A DNA stretch of 64,000 nucleotides from Euphorbia lathyris. Lineage: Eukaryota; Streptophyta; Magnoliopsida; Malpighiales; Euphorbiaceae. Position 1 is the first letter of the stretch, and every line of letters starts with the position of its first letter. Below the pieces are notes generated by a model. It was given only the letters and a program-made list of their open reading frames with translations. It did not search any database and was not told the origin of the DNA. The stretch covers positions 17,212,501 through 17,276,500 of the forward strand of contig NC_088916.1 of assembly GCF_963576675.1 (NCBI RefSeq), given 5' to 3'. This document shows positions 12,613 through 23,850 of the stretch, piece after piece. The position numbers were made by a program, and so were the translations under genes.

Positions 12613-13012
12613 TGTTAGAATAAAAGGGGTTAGAACTATTATTTGACAAGGACTGGACTGAATTTTGTATGGACTAATTATGTAATTTTTGAAAGAAAAA
12701 CAATATTTGCGGAAGAGAGAAGAAACTTTGCACAAGATGTTAAGAAGGCTTAATTTATTAAAATGGCACTCTATTCTATTCTCTGGCACTCACCATACAT
12801 AACCAATAACAACACTATATATATGCTCAAAAGTGTGGAACCATTTCCACCATTTTTTCTAATTTCAAACCTTACCATACTTCATTATTTAGAACTCTTG
12901 TTTTATTGTTAATTTTTTCAACACCTACCCAAATGCATTTATGAGTCAATGCATATGGGTCCCTTTTTAATTAATTTATTTATTTATTAAAATTAAGATT
13001 AATATTTTAACA
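12613..13012 (-). repeat. 5' LTR of copia element B
   Basis: This 400-bp LTR is nearly identical to 8037-8436 and is followed by the duplicated target cctag at 13013-13017. On the minus strand it would hold the promoter for element B. Confidence 0.93.
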
Positions 13013-13560
13013 CCTAGACGATATGTTTTATTACATTCACTAAATACAATTGTTTATCCAAAATAAAAAAATATTTTATAATTTCTTTAAATTATGGATT
13101 AAACTCCTATTTGACCCATGTAGTATCCAAAATTTTATCGTTTGGCTAATACGGTATCATTTGATAACATTTGCCCCTTGGAGTATTTTCATAAGAGACA
13201 TTTAACTCATTTTGGATAAAAAAAACTAACCTATTTGTTAAAAAATTTGCCAATAATTTTTTATTGCATGTTTCACAATTAAATCATATCATCAAAATTA
13301 CTTTTCAATATGTCATTATTTTTCACATATAAGAAACATAGTATGATTTTTTACTTTAAGTAAAAAAATTTAGATTTCAATTCATAAATTCTAAACTTTA
13401 TATTTTAGACTCTTAATTTATAAACCTTAATCTTGAAAAGAAAATTGCTTTTCCAGCTTTATATCTAAATAAATGAGTTTAAATGAGGTTTAAAAAAAAT
13501 GAATTTGTATCATTTTTGTTTTTGAAAAGAAAATTTTCCAGCTTTATATCTAAAAAAATT

Positions 13561-13630
13561 GTGGGGATTTGAACACATAAGTGTTAGGATGGAGGTTTAT
13601 AAGTCTTACCACTAAGACATTTATGCAAGT
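13561..13630 (-). repeat. tRNA-like (SINE-like) segment inside the hAT-like element
   Basis: On the minus strand TTAGTGGTAAG resembles box A and GTTCAAATCCCCAC resembles box B, about 41 bp apart. It may be a tRNA-derived SINE captured by the DNA element or an old tRNA pseudogene. The flanks are AT-rich and I cannot define its ends. Confidence 0.35.
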
Positions 13631-13761
13631 TGTTATAAATTGTATTTTAACAATTATATATACACAACGCAGACTACTAATTTTTTTTGGGCCTCCTTAT
13701 AGCCTTGGGCCCTAGGCCACGGCACTCCTGGCCTAGGCCCAAGGCCGGCCCTGGGTAAGCT

Positions 13762-14990
13762 GCAAAATGGTGAAGCTTCAAATGCTGAAACTTTGAAGAA
13801 GAACATTATCCCTAACCTTAAGAATTTTGAACAACACCCTCTTCCTTCGATGACGTTCACGGAAGGAGTTAGTTTCCAACTACCTAGAATTTGAGCATTT
13901 GGGTTTTGTCGCTCCTAAGTCTGATCAAGTAATAACCCGTGCTCCAGAAGGATACTTGTGTTTCTATAAGTTATTTTTGGAGAATGGGGTTCAATTTCCC
14001 TTCTCTTCTAGAATTTGACATCTGTCCCACTTAGCTTTCCCCCAATGGTTGGCTTGATTTGCTTGAGCCGGTGAAGGTGTGCGAAGATTTGGATATTGAG
14101 CCAACTGGTTCTTTATTTTAATAGATATGGACACCCTCTATAAGATCAGAGCTTGATCATTCTATTTGGATTTCAAAGTTTCCTACGAACCAGAAATCAT
14201 TTGTGAAGGATAAGGTTTCTAGTAACAAAAGTTTAAACCTAAGTGGTTCTAGATTTATTCCATTATAGACGAAGGTGGGAAGCCCATGAATGGGGATTTG
14301 TACCCCAATGGTTTCCCCTTTAGATCCTCTTGGAAACCTGATAATGTGAATAAGATGAAGTGGGTTGTTTGGGGCCTCTGACGCAAGTGGAGAAGGAGGA
14401 TCATAATCTCTTGGTGAACTTAGGTTTCACCTTTTCTAAAGAATCATTGCTGAAGCGTATAAAAATAACATCCCCTTCCTTTTCTGCTCTGCCGGAGGGA
14501 ATTTGTATTTTGAGGGCTGTCTGAATATGACACCCTTCTCAAAGGTATATTTCTTATATTTTTTCTTGTTTTTGATTTTTGGTTTTCCAGTGTTTTGTAG
14601 GCTCTAACATGACTTCCTTATACAAAAAATTATTAGCTCGATAAGTTGCCGAACGTCTAGCAGCTCAAAAGAAGGCATAAGCTGAGGCTCATGGGTGGGA
14701 CGTATCTTTTTCATATCTTCCTTCCATGCTAACCTCTTGAGCTTCTCCTCGAGCTGAAACCACTCTTATTTGCATTCCTCTACGAGCTTCGAAGGGAGTT
14801 GCTAAAGATGTCACTACTAGTAACCCTTATTTTTACCTAGTATTTTGAATTCATGTTTTCTTTTAATCCAACATTGTATAAAAGGAGTGCATCCTCAAGC
14901 CTTTACTCAATCAACCTGATCTCCTGCTTCAAATAATGCGACCCTGGTTGTTGCTCCCTCTCTACTTTTGTACCTGAGGGTTGGCATGGT
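13762..14990 (+). pseudogene. Degenerate coding remnant, possibly a plant transposon-associated protein
   Basis: Plus-strand translation gives short protein-like runs broken by many stops. One example is GYLCFYKLFLENGVQFPF near 13950-14000; an Ala/Lys-rich run lies near 14640-14700. The first run resembles the N-terminal part of the 'putative gypsy-type transposon' proteins common in plant genomes. That match is from memory of the family and is weak. There is no intact frame or clear boundary. The piece was once continuous with sequence left of 7799. Confidence 0.3.
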
Positions 14991-15009
14991 GCTAAGTTAA
15001 AACCTCATA

Positions 15010-15960
15010 CTGCTTCTTATGTAGATGATCTTATCTTTATTATTGGAAATAATTCTGACATGATTATAAAGTTTAAAGCTTCTATTAAAAGAGAATTTGA
15101 CATGACTGATTTGGGGAAGATGAAATACTTTTTGGGTGCGGAAGTAAATCAAAAGGATGAAGGGATATTTATCACGCAAAAGAAATATGCAGGTGAGTTG
15201 CTTGGAAGATTGAATCTTGACGAAGGTAATTTTCTCAACACCTGATAGTTCCTGGTGTTAAACTATCAGATAATGATGGAGGAGTCAAAGTGGATGGAAC
15301 ACTGTACAAACAATTCATTGGGAGTCTCATGTATATAACTGTCACAAGACCTGATCTCATGTATGTTGTATTACTATTGAGCAGATTCATGGCTAATCCT
15401 TCAGAGCAGCATATGCATGTAGCAAAAGGATCATACGTTACTTAAAGGGAACCAAGTCCTTTAGTCTGTTCTACAAGAGAGAAGGTAAGGATGCGTTAAA
15501 TGCGTATACAAACAATGATTATGCTGGCTATATCGATGATAGAAGAAGCACAAGTGGCTATCTGTTCCTTTTCAGTGGAGCAGCAGTCCCGTGCGCATCT
15601 AAGAAGCAGCCAATAGTGCCACTCTCTACCACATAAGCCAAGTTTATTGCTGGAGCATATTGTGTGTCTCAAAATGTGAGGATGAAAAGAATCCTGAAGC
15701 AGTTTGGAGTAACACAACCTCAGTGCAGAACAATTTTACGTGACAACAGCTCAACCATTAAGTCATCTAAAAATCCAGTTCTTCATGGAAGGAGCAAACA
15801 TATTGATGTAAAGTTCCACCTTTCTTAGAGATCTTACTAAATATGGAGTTGTTAAGTTTATTCATTATGGAACCGAAAGGCAAATGGCAGGCATCATGAC
15901 TAAGCCATTAAATCTAGAAGCTTTTGAACGTGTGTGAGAAGAATTTGGAGTTTGCAAATA
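15010..15960 (+). pseudogene. Truncated Ty1/copia RT-RNase H remnant
   Basis: The fragment begins inside RT with a YVDDLIF-type active site (about 15018) and continues through the LGKMKYFLG block. It then covers the connection (SLMYITVTRPDL) and RNase H (RRSTSGYLFLF, SKKQPIVPLSTT, then a stop). Gag, protease, integrase and most of RT are absent. A frameshift lies near 15243, with several stops toward the end. It is an old 5'-truncated copia copy unrelated in detail to the other copia elements here. Confidence 0.85.
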
Positions 15961-16000
15961 AGTAAACTGATTATGGATATGACTAGTTTATCAGGGGCAA

Positions 16001-16167
16001 TGTTACGGTTGACTTAGGTTTTATTGTTTTAATAAGTTCCTTATTTATAAGAACCGATATCAATACACTATTTGAAGTCTGTTTCTTTTGTTGGGTAACT
16101 AACTCATTGTGGAGATATTTTAACGTTGTTTTTAGATTGTGTTTGTAAAACTATTTAAAGACCTTAT
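16001..16167 (+). repeat. Possible 3' LTR stub of the truncated copia copy
   Basis: A purine-rich tract (tcaggggcaa) just after the RNase H remnant is followed by TGTTACGG, a plausible LTR start. No matching LTR or end is found, because the palindrome-bearing tandem repeat starts at about 16168. The call rests on position alone. Confidence 0.35.
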
Positions 16168-16841
16168 TTACTCAGTAAAATCATCAAAGTATTTTCAGCA
16201 TTACTTTAGAACAACATAAATGCCATTTCATGCTCCTCCAGCTCCCTTTTACTTTTTGTTCCTGTCTTCTTCGGCACATGGGTTGTAGGCCTAGCACAAG
16301 AATAATATATTATTCTTGTGCTAGGCCTACAACCCCTATGCCGAAGAAGACAGGAACAAAAAGAAAAAGGGAACCAGAGAAGGAGTATGAATAGATGTTT
16401 ACGCATCTTGTGCCAAAATTGTGCAAGTAAGTGAGAAATTGGCCATTAAATTACTTAATGGTGATAGTGCTAGAACAAATAACTCATTATGCATCTTGTG
16501 TTTTCTACTATTTCTTTTGATTTTGATATTACTCAATAAAATCATCAAAGTATTTTCAGTAATTACTTAACAACATAAAAACCTTTTCTTACTCCTCTAG
16601 TTCCCTTTTTCTTTTTGTTCTCGTCTTCTTCAGCACATGGGTTGTAAGTCTAGCATAAGAATAATATATTTATTCTTAATATATTATTCTTATGCTAGGC
16701 CTACAACCCCCGTGCCGAATAAGACGGGAACAAAAAGAAAAAGGGAACTGTAGGAGGAGTATGAACATGCATTTATACATCATGTGCCAAAATTATGCAA
16801 GTAAGTGAAAAATTGACCATTAAATTACTTAATGGTGACAA
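16168..16841. repeat. Tandem repeat (about 360-bp units) each with a long palindrome
   Basis: Two units start with the same word (aaaatcatcaaagtattttc) near 16168 and 16528; a third starts near 18745. Each unit contains a long inverted repeat. In unit 1 it is centred at 16307/16308 with no loop, and the arms pair almost perfectly for about 50 bases. In unit 2 it lies at about 16600-16745. Unit 2 is interrupted by the solo LTR at 16842 and resumes at 18684. No coding potential is evident. It could be a MITE/foldback element or an inverted-repeat satellite. Confidence 0.75.
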
Positions 16842-18678
16842 TGTTGGGGTTTAGTGTCCTATAGACAATTGTTCTAGGATATAAACTTAATGTAAATGAA
16901 GTGTTCTTTACATCATTTGTGTTAATAAGATATGGTTTCATAACTATATAAAGGCAACCTCTTTTAAGAACTAAATAAAGTCTAATAAAAGGAAATCCCT
17001 AAGTTTGTTTAAAGTGATTATAAAGTGTTCATACAAGCATGAAGTGAGATGAAACTTTATAATAAACTAATAAACTTAAAACCATCCCAAGTCAAGTAAT
17101 ATGTTTAGAAATAGGATTGACATATCACTGTTGAGACTTGCATGTGACAATGTCTTCTGTTGAGACAGAGAGCTGATCTCACAAGCTTCAGATATGCAGA
17201 TATCTGGACAGTTACATGGATCCAATGAAAGGGAGTTCATTAGGATTGGGGACCCGACTTGAGATAACAGGATGGGTAGATTTATCCTTGTCATCTGTTC
17301 ATCTCATTGGTATTGATATGTGTAAGTAATCCTCAGACTCAAAGGAATGTTAATTAGTGATTCTGGATTATGGAATGTGATGCTTTGATCCTGTTGTAAC
17401 ACGATCCATAACAGAGATGACTCTGGGGTGTGAACGGCAGACGTTGGGTATCACAGGAAGTAATTGGAGGATAGTTATACATTGGATTGAGCATTTGTCA
17501 CTCCCGATAAATGGGAGATACGTCCAAGGATCGCTTGTGGAAGACTTGACTCTAAATCCTTGCAAGGTGATAGCTTAAGACTTGAAATACAGATTTCACT
17601 TAACCTATCTAATTGGAGTTAACTCGACCTGTACAAGTAAAACGAACGTCTCGCTATATGTGACTTGACATTATCCATAGTCATAAGATTCAGTTCAAGG
17701 ATGTAGTTGTCAAATGATCGAATTATACTTTAACTAATACGGAAAGGTCAATGACAGAATCAACCTGTCTTCTTATAGCTCTGGTGGAATGTTTTGGATT
17801 TGCTAATCACATTTCGCGTACTCATTCCGTTATGCAAAGATTAAATATAATTCTGAGAAAATTAATTTAATAGTTGTATACGGCTAGAAGCAATAAGAAC
17901 CTAATGGGTCACACATAAGACTTGGAGCCCAAAAGAGAAACAGATGTTAATTAATTGATGGAAGCCCAACTGAGTCCACTAAGGCCCAGTAAGTAAGGGG
18001 GGGCGAATTTTATGTATAAAATACATAAAGAAATTAATTTGATTTTAAGCAATCCTAATTAGATTATGATTGTGAATTAAATTAATTAAAGGATAAATAA
18101 GTTAGGCGGTTTAATGAGATTAAATTACTCCTATTATTATCCTAAAAGTTTATTATTATTATCTTTATATTTAGATATACTTATAGATAATAAATAAGAA
18201 TTATATTCCGAATTAAATTCTTATTCAGTAACCTAATTCTATCTAACTAGGGTTTAGATACAAGAGAGTATATATACCCCGCTTACATGTAAATTTCGGC
18301 CAAGCTCTAGTCTACCGAAGAGAAGAATTTCGACCCCCCTTGTTGAGGACGAGATTATTCACCGCTTCCTTCCGTTTCAATTAATTATTAATCTCTTTCT
18401 CTATTCCTTGATCTTGTGTTGATTAATTAGAGGCAATCTATTCTTGATTGCTTTCATACGGTTGAATTCTAACTTGGTTTTGAATTGTGTTTTTGTCTTG
18501 TGCTCGGGAACTCGAAGTAAGAGTTGTGGGCACTTCGATTGCAATGGTAGATAGAACATCAAAAGGTATTTCCTTATATCCCTCTTTATATGAAATAACG
18601 ATTAACGGATCTTGGGTTAATGGAAAAAGGTTAACATTTTTATATTTCCGCTGCCAAACGTTTGCCTATTTTCCTTCA
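16842..18678 (+). repeat. Solo LTR of the Angela-like copia family
   Basis: This 1837-bp LTR begins TGTTGGGGTTTAGTG and ends TTTTCCTTCA, like the LTRs of the full element at 22561-33790. No internal sequence is attached. The flanking 5-bp words are gacaa (16837-16841) and gacag (18679-18683), a target duplication with one mismatch. A TATA-like word (tatatatacc) falls near 18270. Solo LTRs arise by recombination between the two LTRs of a full element. Confidence 0.93.
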
Positions 18679-18683
18679 GACAG

Positions 18684-18910
18684 TACTAGAACAAATAACT
18701 CATTATGCGTCTTGTTTTTCCTACTGTTTCTTTTAATTTTGATATTACTCAATAAAATCATCAAAGTATTTTCTGCAATTACTTAACAACATAAACACCT
18801 CTTCATACTCCAGTTCCCTTTTTCTGTTTGTTCCCTCTTCTTCAGCATAGGGGTTATGCTGGCCTACAACCTCTGCACTGAAGAAGACGAGAACAAAAAG
18901 AAAAATGGAA
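18684..18910. repeat. Continuation of the palindrome-bearing tandem repeat
   Basis: Sequence right of the solo LTR completes unit 2 (actagaacaaataactcatt) and starts unit 3 at about 18745. The palindrome of unit 3 is shortened (arms at about 18825-18900, centre deleted). The array is cut at 18917 by an LTR remnant. Confidence 0.7.
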
Positions 18911-18916
18911 CTATTG

Positions 18917-19440
18917 TGATGCAGATTAATTTGGAACATGTTAGTTTTAATCGTAAACTAACAAAGATGTTTCTTCTCAAGCTGAACTTGAAAGAGTGAA
19001 TCTCGGTTTTATGGCCCAAAATGCATAGGAAATCATAGATCCACCATTGTTGAGGTTGAAAACCCTAACAAGCTTCACTGGAGAAGATAAAAAAAAATTG
19101 ATTGATAAAAGTTTTCCTGATACAAAGAAAGAGATGTATTTATAGCATCTCAAAAACCCTAAAACAAACCTAAAACAAATTACACAAAAGGACAACTACA
19201 TAATTAATTAAAAGGGTGTAAATAAGGGTAGATTGGGGTAATCTTAAAAGGAGTAAATTAAGGAATTTATAAAATAGTAATTTAAGGAATTAAAATAAGG
19301 AAATAGAAAGAGGCAATCAAGGAGTAAATTAAGGAATGAAACTAAGGAAATAGAAGGAGACAATTAAGGAGTAAATTAAGGAATGAATTAAGGAAATAGA
19401 AAGAGGCGAGGGCAAAACAGTCAAATGGATAAAGTTTAAC
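18917..19440 (-). repeat. Gypsy LTR remnant related to element A, minus strand
   Basis: On the minus strand, sequence ending at 18917 resembles the tail of element A's LTR. Shared words include gagattcact, tttcaagtt-agcttgagaag and a tttacga-taaaac block, ending in TGCATCA. A good TATA box (CTATAAATAC on the minus strand, 19137-19146) lies upstream. No primer site adjoins 18917, so this is a 3' or solo LTR. The upper end is uncertain because of a purine-rich minisatellite inside it. Confidence 0.6.
19240..19406. repeat. Purine-rich minisatellite
   Basis: Imperfect units of roughly 50 bp are built from the words 'aaggagtaaattaaggaatg' and 'aaggaaatagaa'. They repeat about three times inside the gypsy LTR remnant. 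Confidence 0.7.
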
Positions 19441-19954
19441 CCTAGTCTTCCCCCTCTTCTTTGCTTGACATTGAAGACTGCTTTAACTATCTCATGCTCT
19501 GCGTGCCTTGAAGGAGGCTCCGTGTGAGTGGGCCTTTGGAATTGGTCCTCATCAGCTGCATCTTCATCCCCTTCTCGAACCATCCCTCCATGCTCCTCTT
19601 GTCTTATAACATGCTCGACATGGACTAGATTAGTGCCTCCTCTACGCGTGGTTCTCTTCCTCCCCTCTTAGCATTAGACTCATGCTCCACGGGTTCTATC
19701 TTTCGCTCCACGTACGAGCACAAGATGCCCTCATCATACTCCTCTTCTTCAAAAGAGTTGGACCCCAACTCGGTGATAGAACAAAGATGGTGCTCGGTAG
19801 GTGTTGTCCACTCTATATCTTGCCGGATTGTCCTTCTCTTCAAGAACTCTCCCGCATCTCAACTTGTGTTTGGCCCTCGGTGCTCATCCTCCTTACTACT
19901 CGCTTCAATCTCCAACCGACATCGAATGGAATATTTTGACGAAGTTGGTCAAAC
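19441..19954 (-). pseudogene. Minus-strand retroelement coding remnant
   Basis: The minus strand carries short acidic, Arg/Glu-rich frames (for example 19843-19625) broken by stops. A GPLTRSLL word resembles the C-terminal motif of some gypsy polyproteins. With the LTR remnant on its left, this is probably the 3' end of an old minus-strand gypsy element. It is cut at 19955 by the Athila-like insertion. The exact domain is not identified. Confidence 0.35.
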
Positions 19955-21670
19955 TGATGGAGCCCGAGTAGAGCGGTAAAAATATATGACTTTATGTGTG
20001 CGCTGTGACTATATATATGATCTTTCTAGGTGCTTCTGACTCTACTGGATGCTACAACGTAGGGGCAAGTGTACCCCGTCGTATCAAGTAATAATCCGGT
20101 TAAGACCGGGTATCGAATCCATGGGATTTATAACGACAAGTATTAAACTACTCGGTTTTAATTGCTATTTAAGCGATGAGTACTTTAGTTGGTTGGGGTG
20201 ACAACTACAAACTACTCCTAATCTAGGGTGAGACAGTTTTCCTGTGTTTCAAGCCCTCTTAGAATGATGCGGGTGATGATAAGTTATAACCTATGATAAA
20301 TAACACGAAATATGTATACGATTATTAGTTTTACTCTTGCAAAGACGACTATTGAATGGACCGACCAACTCCGTGAAGTTCTTAGAGTCATGGCTCCCTA
20401 TTAAAGCGACTCTAATTCCTAGGATCAGAAACTAGGGCCCGTAAGTTCCATGGTTTATCAATTCCTACGGTTTCCGGTTTGTCAACTCCGGTGAGGCAGC
20501 ACCTATATGGTTCCAAATAGGTTTCGGAGCTCGTAATCAATCTACACAACAATCAATTATAAGCATCAAAGCAAGTAATAAACATTAACACGTATAGCAA
20601 ATGGAATCGTAAATCATATGTTATAAATGTGGAATACAAAAATATGGGATACAACCAAGCCTGGTACTTAGAAAGAGTACATGCTAATTAACAAGTAGAA
20701 AGGGAAGAAAAATCGGCCCTTAAGACTAGCTAACCGGACTCAAAGTCGTCTCTAGGGCTTGGAGGCCGAACTCTCGAGCTTGGTGTATACGGATGGAGTG
20801 GAACTTCGACGGCATGATGGGAAGATCGAACAAGCTCTCAAGGTGTGAGGAACTCTAATATATGGAAAACTGAATCCCCCCAAATGAGTGCTAATCACTC
20901 CTACTTATACACAAAATCGGGGGTAAAATTGTAAATACACAAGTTGCACAAGTTGCTTTGTTTTTCTCAGGACACGCCCCGCGTGGTGCCCATTCCATTG
21001 ACAATTTCTGCAAACGGATGAGGTTCAGTTCTTGTTATTCAGACCACGCCCCGCGTGGCCAGGTAGACGCCCCGCGTGGATGACCTATTCCGTTGATAAT
21101 TGACTGTATGGTTCAGAATTCAGGCCTGATGTCACGGGAACGCCCCGCGTGGACTGGCAGGTGCCCCGCGTGGTGCCCATTCCTTCGATAATTGTCTGTG
21201 CGTGATTCAAATTTCAGACCTGATGTCATGGGCACGCCCCGCGTAGGTTGAAGCACGCCTCGCGTACTTGAGCTCCTGAACTTTTATTGATTGAATCATG
21301 CCTCAAGCGCCTCGCGTGGTTCGGACCACGCCCCACATGGTAAGGAGGACGCCCCGAATAAATGAGCTCCTGGAACTTATTTGCGGAATTTTCTCCTGTA
21401 CACCCCGCGTACTGATAGGGACGCCCCGCGTGGGTGGTGGATTTTACTCCTTTCTTGTACCTGCGAAATACAATTCTCGACGGCCGAGTTAGTTTGACGT
21501 TTTAGTTCTTCGAATTTAACTGAAAACAAAGAAAACAAATCAAAAGCATACAATTTATTTTTATTTTGTTATTTTATCGAAACACATTATTTTTGTAACT
21601 AAACTCATTTATTTAGCCCATAATTAGACCGTAATTCACGCTAAAAGATATGGACAAAATGCGCCTATCA
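19955..21670 (-). repeat. 3' LTR of the Athila-like element
   Basis: This 1716-bp LTR is bounded by TGATGG and CTATCA on the plus strand. Its first 251 bp match 50104-50354 closely. On the minus strand, CCATATATTAG near 20858-20868 may be the TATA box. The U3 portion contains a cluster of ACGCCCCGCGT dyads. The left flank caaac (19950-19954) should be one half of the target duplication; the other half lies outside the window. Confidence 0.88.
20974..21431. repeat. Cluster of ACGCCCCGCGT dyad motifs in the Athila-like LTR
   Basis: Exact copies occur at 20974, 21046, 21067, 21140, 21234 and 21421. Near copies lie near 21162, 21255, 21307, 21326 and 21400. Spacing is irregular and surrounding phrases (gcccattcc, ttgataatt) also repeat partly. 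The motif is ACGC-nnn-GCGT, a dyad whose complement, ACGCGGGGCGT, appears elsewhere in the same element. Confidence 0.9.
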
Positions 21671-22560
21671 ACCTCATCGGACTTTAAAGTTTTACTTGTC
21701 CTCAAGTAAAAGAAATCGAAAGACAAGGGATTGAGATAATTGAGAGACAAACCTTCGGTTGGTTTTACCAAGTGCGTGATTCCGAAGCTCAAGTTTTACG
21801 CAAAGGTTTCGGCAAGTACTTTACGCAAACGAATGAGTGACCAAAACTTGTTTGAAACCTCCATGATCAAACTTAATATGCAATATTAACGGGGATCGAT
21901 TATCTTTTGAGAACCCGATTGTACCTCACCAAGGGATTTCTCTCTTACGCTCAAATTTTGGTGGGTCGGTGTTTTTGCACTCTCCTTTGTACTTACTCGA
22001 ATTCACCTTGAGTTTGCATTTTCATCCGGGTTTTTCCTCTTACGTTATGGTCTAGGCAACATTAAAAATTAACCCGGAGGGGGGGGGGGTTGTAATGTGG
22101 GTGGCTTTTTAGTGGTTAATTTTTGGAAACTCGAGTTCAAATACCATTTTGATGTTCGCACCGCATCCTTATTTTGGCCTTGGCGAGTTCGTAATACATG
22201 ACTCAAAATTGCTCGAGGGGGGGGGAGCTTGAGAATGCCTTTTTCTCTTTATTGTGTTTTTGTTCTTTTACGTTTTATTTTCAGAGCGGCACAAAAATGA
22301 TTTCGAAATCTTACTGTGCTTTCTTGTCAAGGCATTGGCTTGTTTCGGGTGATTCTGGTGCGATTTAATTTTCTTGATATTTGAACAAGAGGAAAAATGG
22401 TTAAATGTTAAAAGGGTATTAGCAACGAAATTGGTTAATAGGCTCGAGGGGGTTTCCTCAAGGTTAATGAAAACGAGAAAAATAAATTAAGAAAAGAATT
22501 AGCCTAAGTGGGTTCGTTTTATCATCTATCGCCCTTTTTACCAAAATAAGTGTACTTAAC
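21671..22560 (-). other. 3' non-coding region of the Athila-like element
   Basis: This lies between the 3' LTR and the Angela-like insertion. It has no open frame. It contains two long G runs on the plus strand (about 22080-22090 and 22217-22226) and the word acttgtcctcaagt beside the LTR, familiar near the 3' end of plant gypsy elements. It was continuous with 33796 before the insertion. Confidence 0.6.
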
Positions 22561-23850
22561 TGTTGGGGTTTAGTGTCCTATAGACAATTGTTCTAGGATA
22601 TGAACTAAATATAAATGAAGTGTTCTTTATGTCATTTGTTTTAATAAGATATGGTTTCATAACTATATAAAGGCAACCTCTTTTAAAGAACTAAATAAGT
22701 CTAATAAAAGGAAATCCCTAAGTTTGTTTAAAGTGATTATAAAGTGTTCATACAAGCATGAAGTGAGACGAAACTTTATAATAAACTGATAAACTTAAAA
22801 CCACCCCAAGTCAAGTGATATATTTAGAAAAGGATTGACATATCACTGTTGAGACTTGCATGTAACAATGTCTTCTGTCAAGACAGAGAGCTGATCTCAC
22901 AAGCTTCAGATATACAGATAATCTGGACAGTTGCATGGATCCAATGAAAAGGAGTTCATTAGGATTGGGGACCCGACTTGAGATAATAGGATGGGTAGAT
23001 TCAACCTTGTCACATGTTCATCTCATTGGTATTAATAGCTATAAGTAATCCTAAGACTTAAAGGAATGTTAATTGGTGATTCTGGATTACGGAATGTGAT
23101 GCTTTGATCCTGTTGTAACACGATCCATAACAGAGATGACTCTGGGGTGTGAACGACAGACGTTGGGTATCACAGGAAGTAATTGCAGGGTAGTTATACA
23201 TTGGATTGAGCATTTGTCACTCCCAATAAATGGGAGATACGTCCAAGGATCACTTGTGGAAGACTTGACTCTAAATCCTTGCAAGGTGATAGCTTAAGAC
23301 TTGAAATACAGATTTCACTTAACCTATCTAATTGGAGTTAACTCGGCCTGTACAAGTAAAACGAACGTCTCGCTATATGTGACTTGACATTATCCATAGT
23401 CATAAGATCTAGTTCAAGGATGTAGTTGTCAAAGGATCGAATTATACTTTAACTAATACGGAAAGGTCAACGACAGAATCAACATGTCTTCTTATAGCTC
23501 TGGGGGAATGTTTCGGATTTGCTAATCACATTTCGCGTACTCATTCCGTTATGCAAAGATTAAATATAATTCTGAGAAAATTAATTTAATAGTTGCATAC
23601 GGCTAGAAGCAATAAGAACCTAATGGGTCACACATAAGACTTGGAGCCCAAAAGAGAAACATATGTTAATTAATTAATGGAAGCCCAACTGAGTCCACTA
23701 AGGCCCAATATATAGGGGGGCGAATTTCATGTAAGAAATTACATGAATAATTAATTTGATTCTTAAACAATTTTAATTAGATTATAATTGTGGATTAAAT
23801 TAATTATAGGATAAATCAATTAGGAGGTTTATTTTGATTATATTACTTCT

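Larger units (their letters stand above)
8037..13012 (-). mobile_element. Ty1/copia LTR retrotransposon (element B), minus strand
   Basis: Two 400-bp LTRs begin TGTTAGAAT and end TTTTAACA. The target duplication is cctag (8032-8036 and 13013-13017), inside the hAT-like element. Read on the minus strand, the order is LTR (12613-13012), Met-tRNA primer site, gag, protease, integrase, RT, RNase H, polypurine tract, LTR (8037-8436). Integrase before RT is diagnostic of Ty1/copia. The LTRs differ at roughly 10 positions by eye. The coding region has several stops, so the copy is defective. Clade (Tork-like?) is uncertain. Confidence 0.94.
7799..13753. mobile_element. hAT-like non-autonomous DNA transposon, split by a copia insertion
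   Basis: The left end begins CAGGACCGGTCCTGA and the right end, read on the opposite strand, begins CAGGGCCGGCCTTGG. These are imperfect terminal inverted repeats of the CAGGG-type seen in plant hAT elements. The outer flanks carry a perfect 8-bp target duplication, ggtaagct (7791-7798 and 13754-13761), the size typical of hAT. The word tgggccctaggc occurs near both ends (7821-7832 and 13706-13717). Without the inserted copia element and its target duplicate it is about 0.97 kb with no transposase, so it needed an autonomous partner. The superfamily call rests on the ends and duplication length. Confidence 0.75.

Noticed and set aside
16240..16375. A microRNA gene
   Set aside because: The arms are too long and too perfect, and the unit is tandemly repeated; an inverted-repeat element explains it better without small-RNA data.
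22080..22226. G runs as polypurine tracts of a separate element
   Set aside because: Neither run is followed by an LTR-like start on either strand, and the region reads as Athila-like 3' non-coding DNA.
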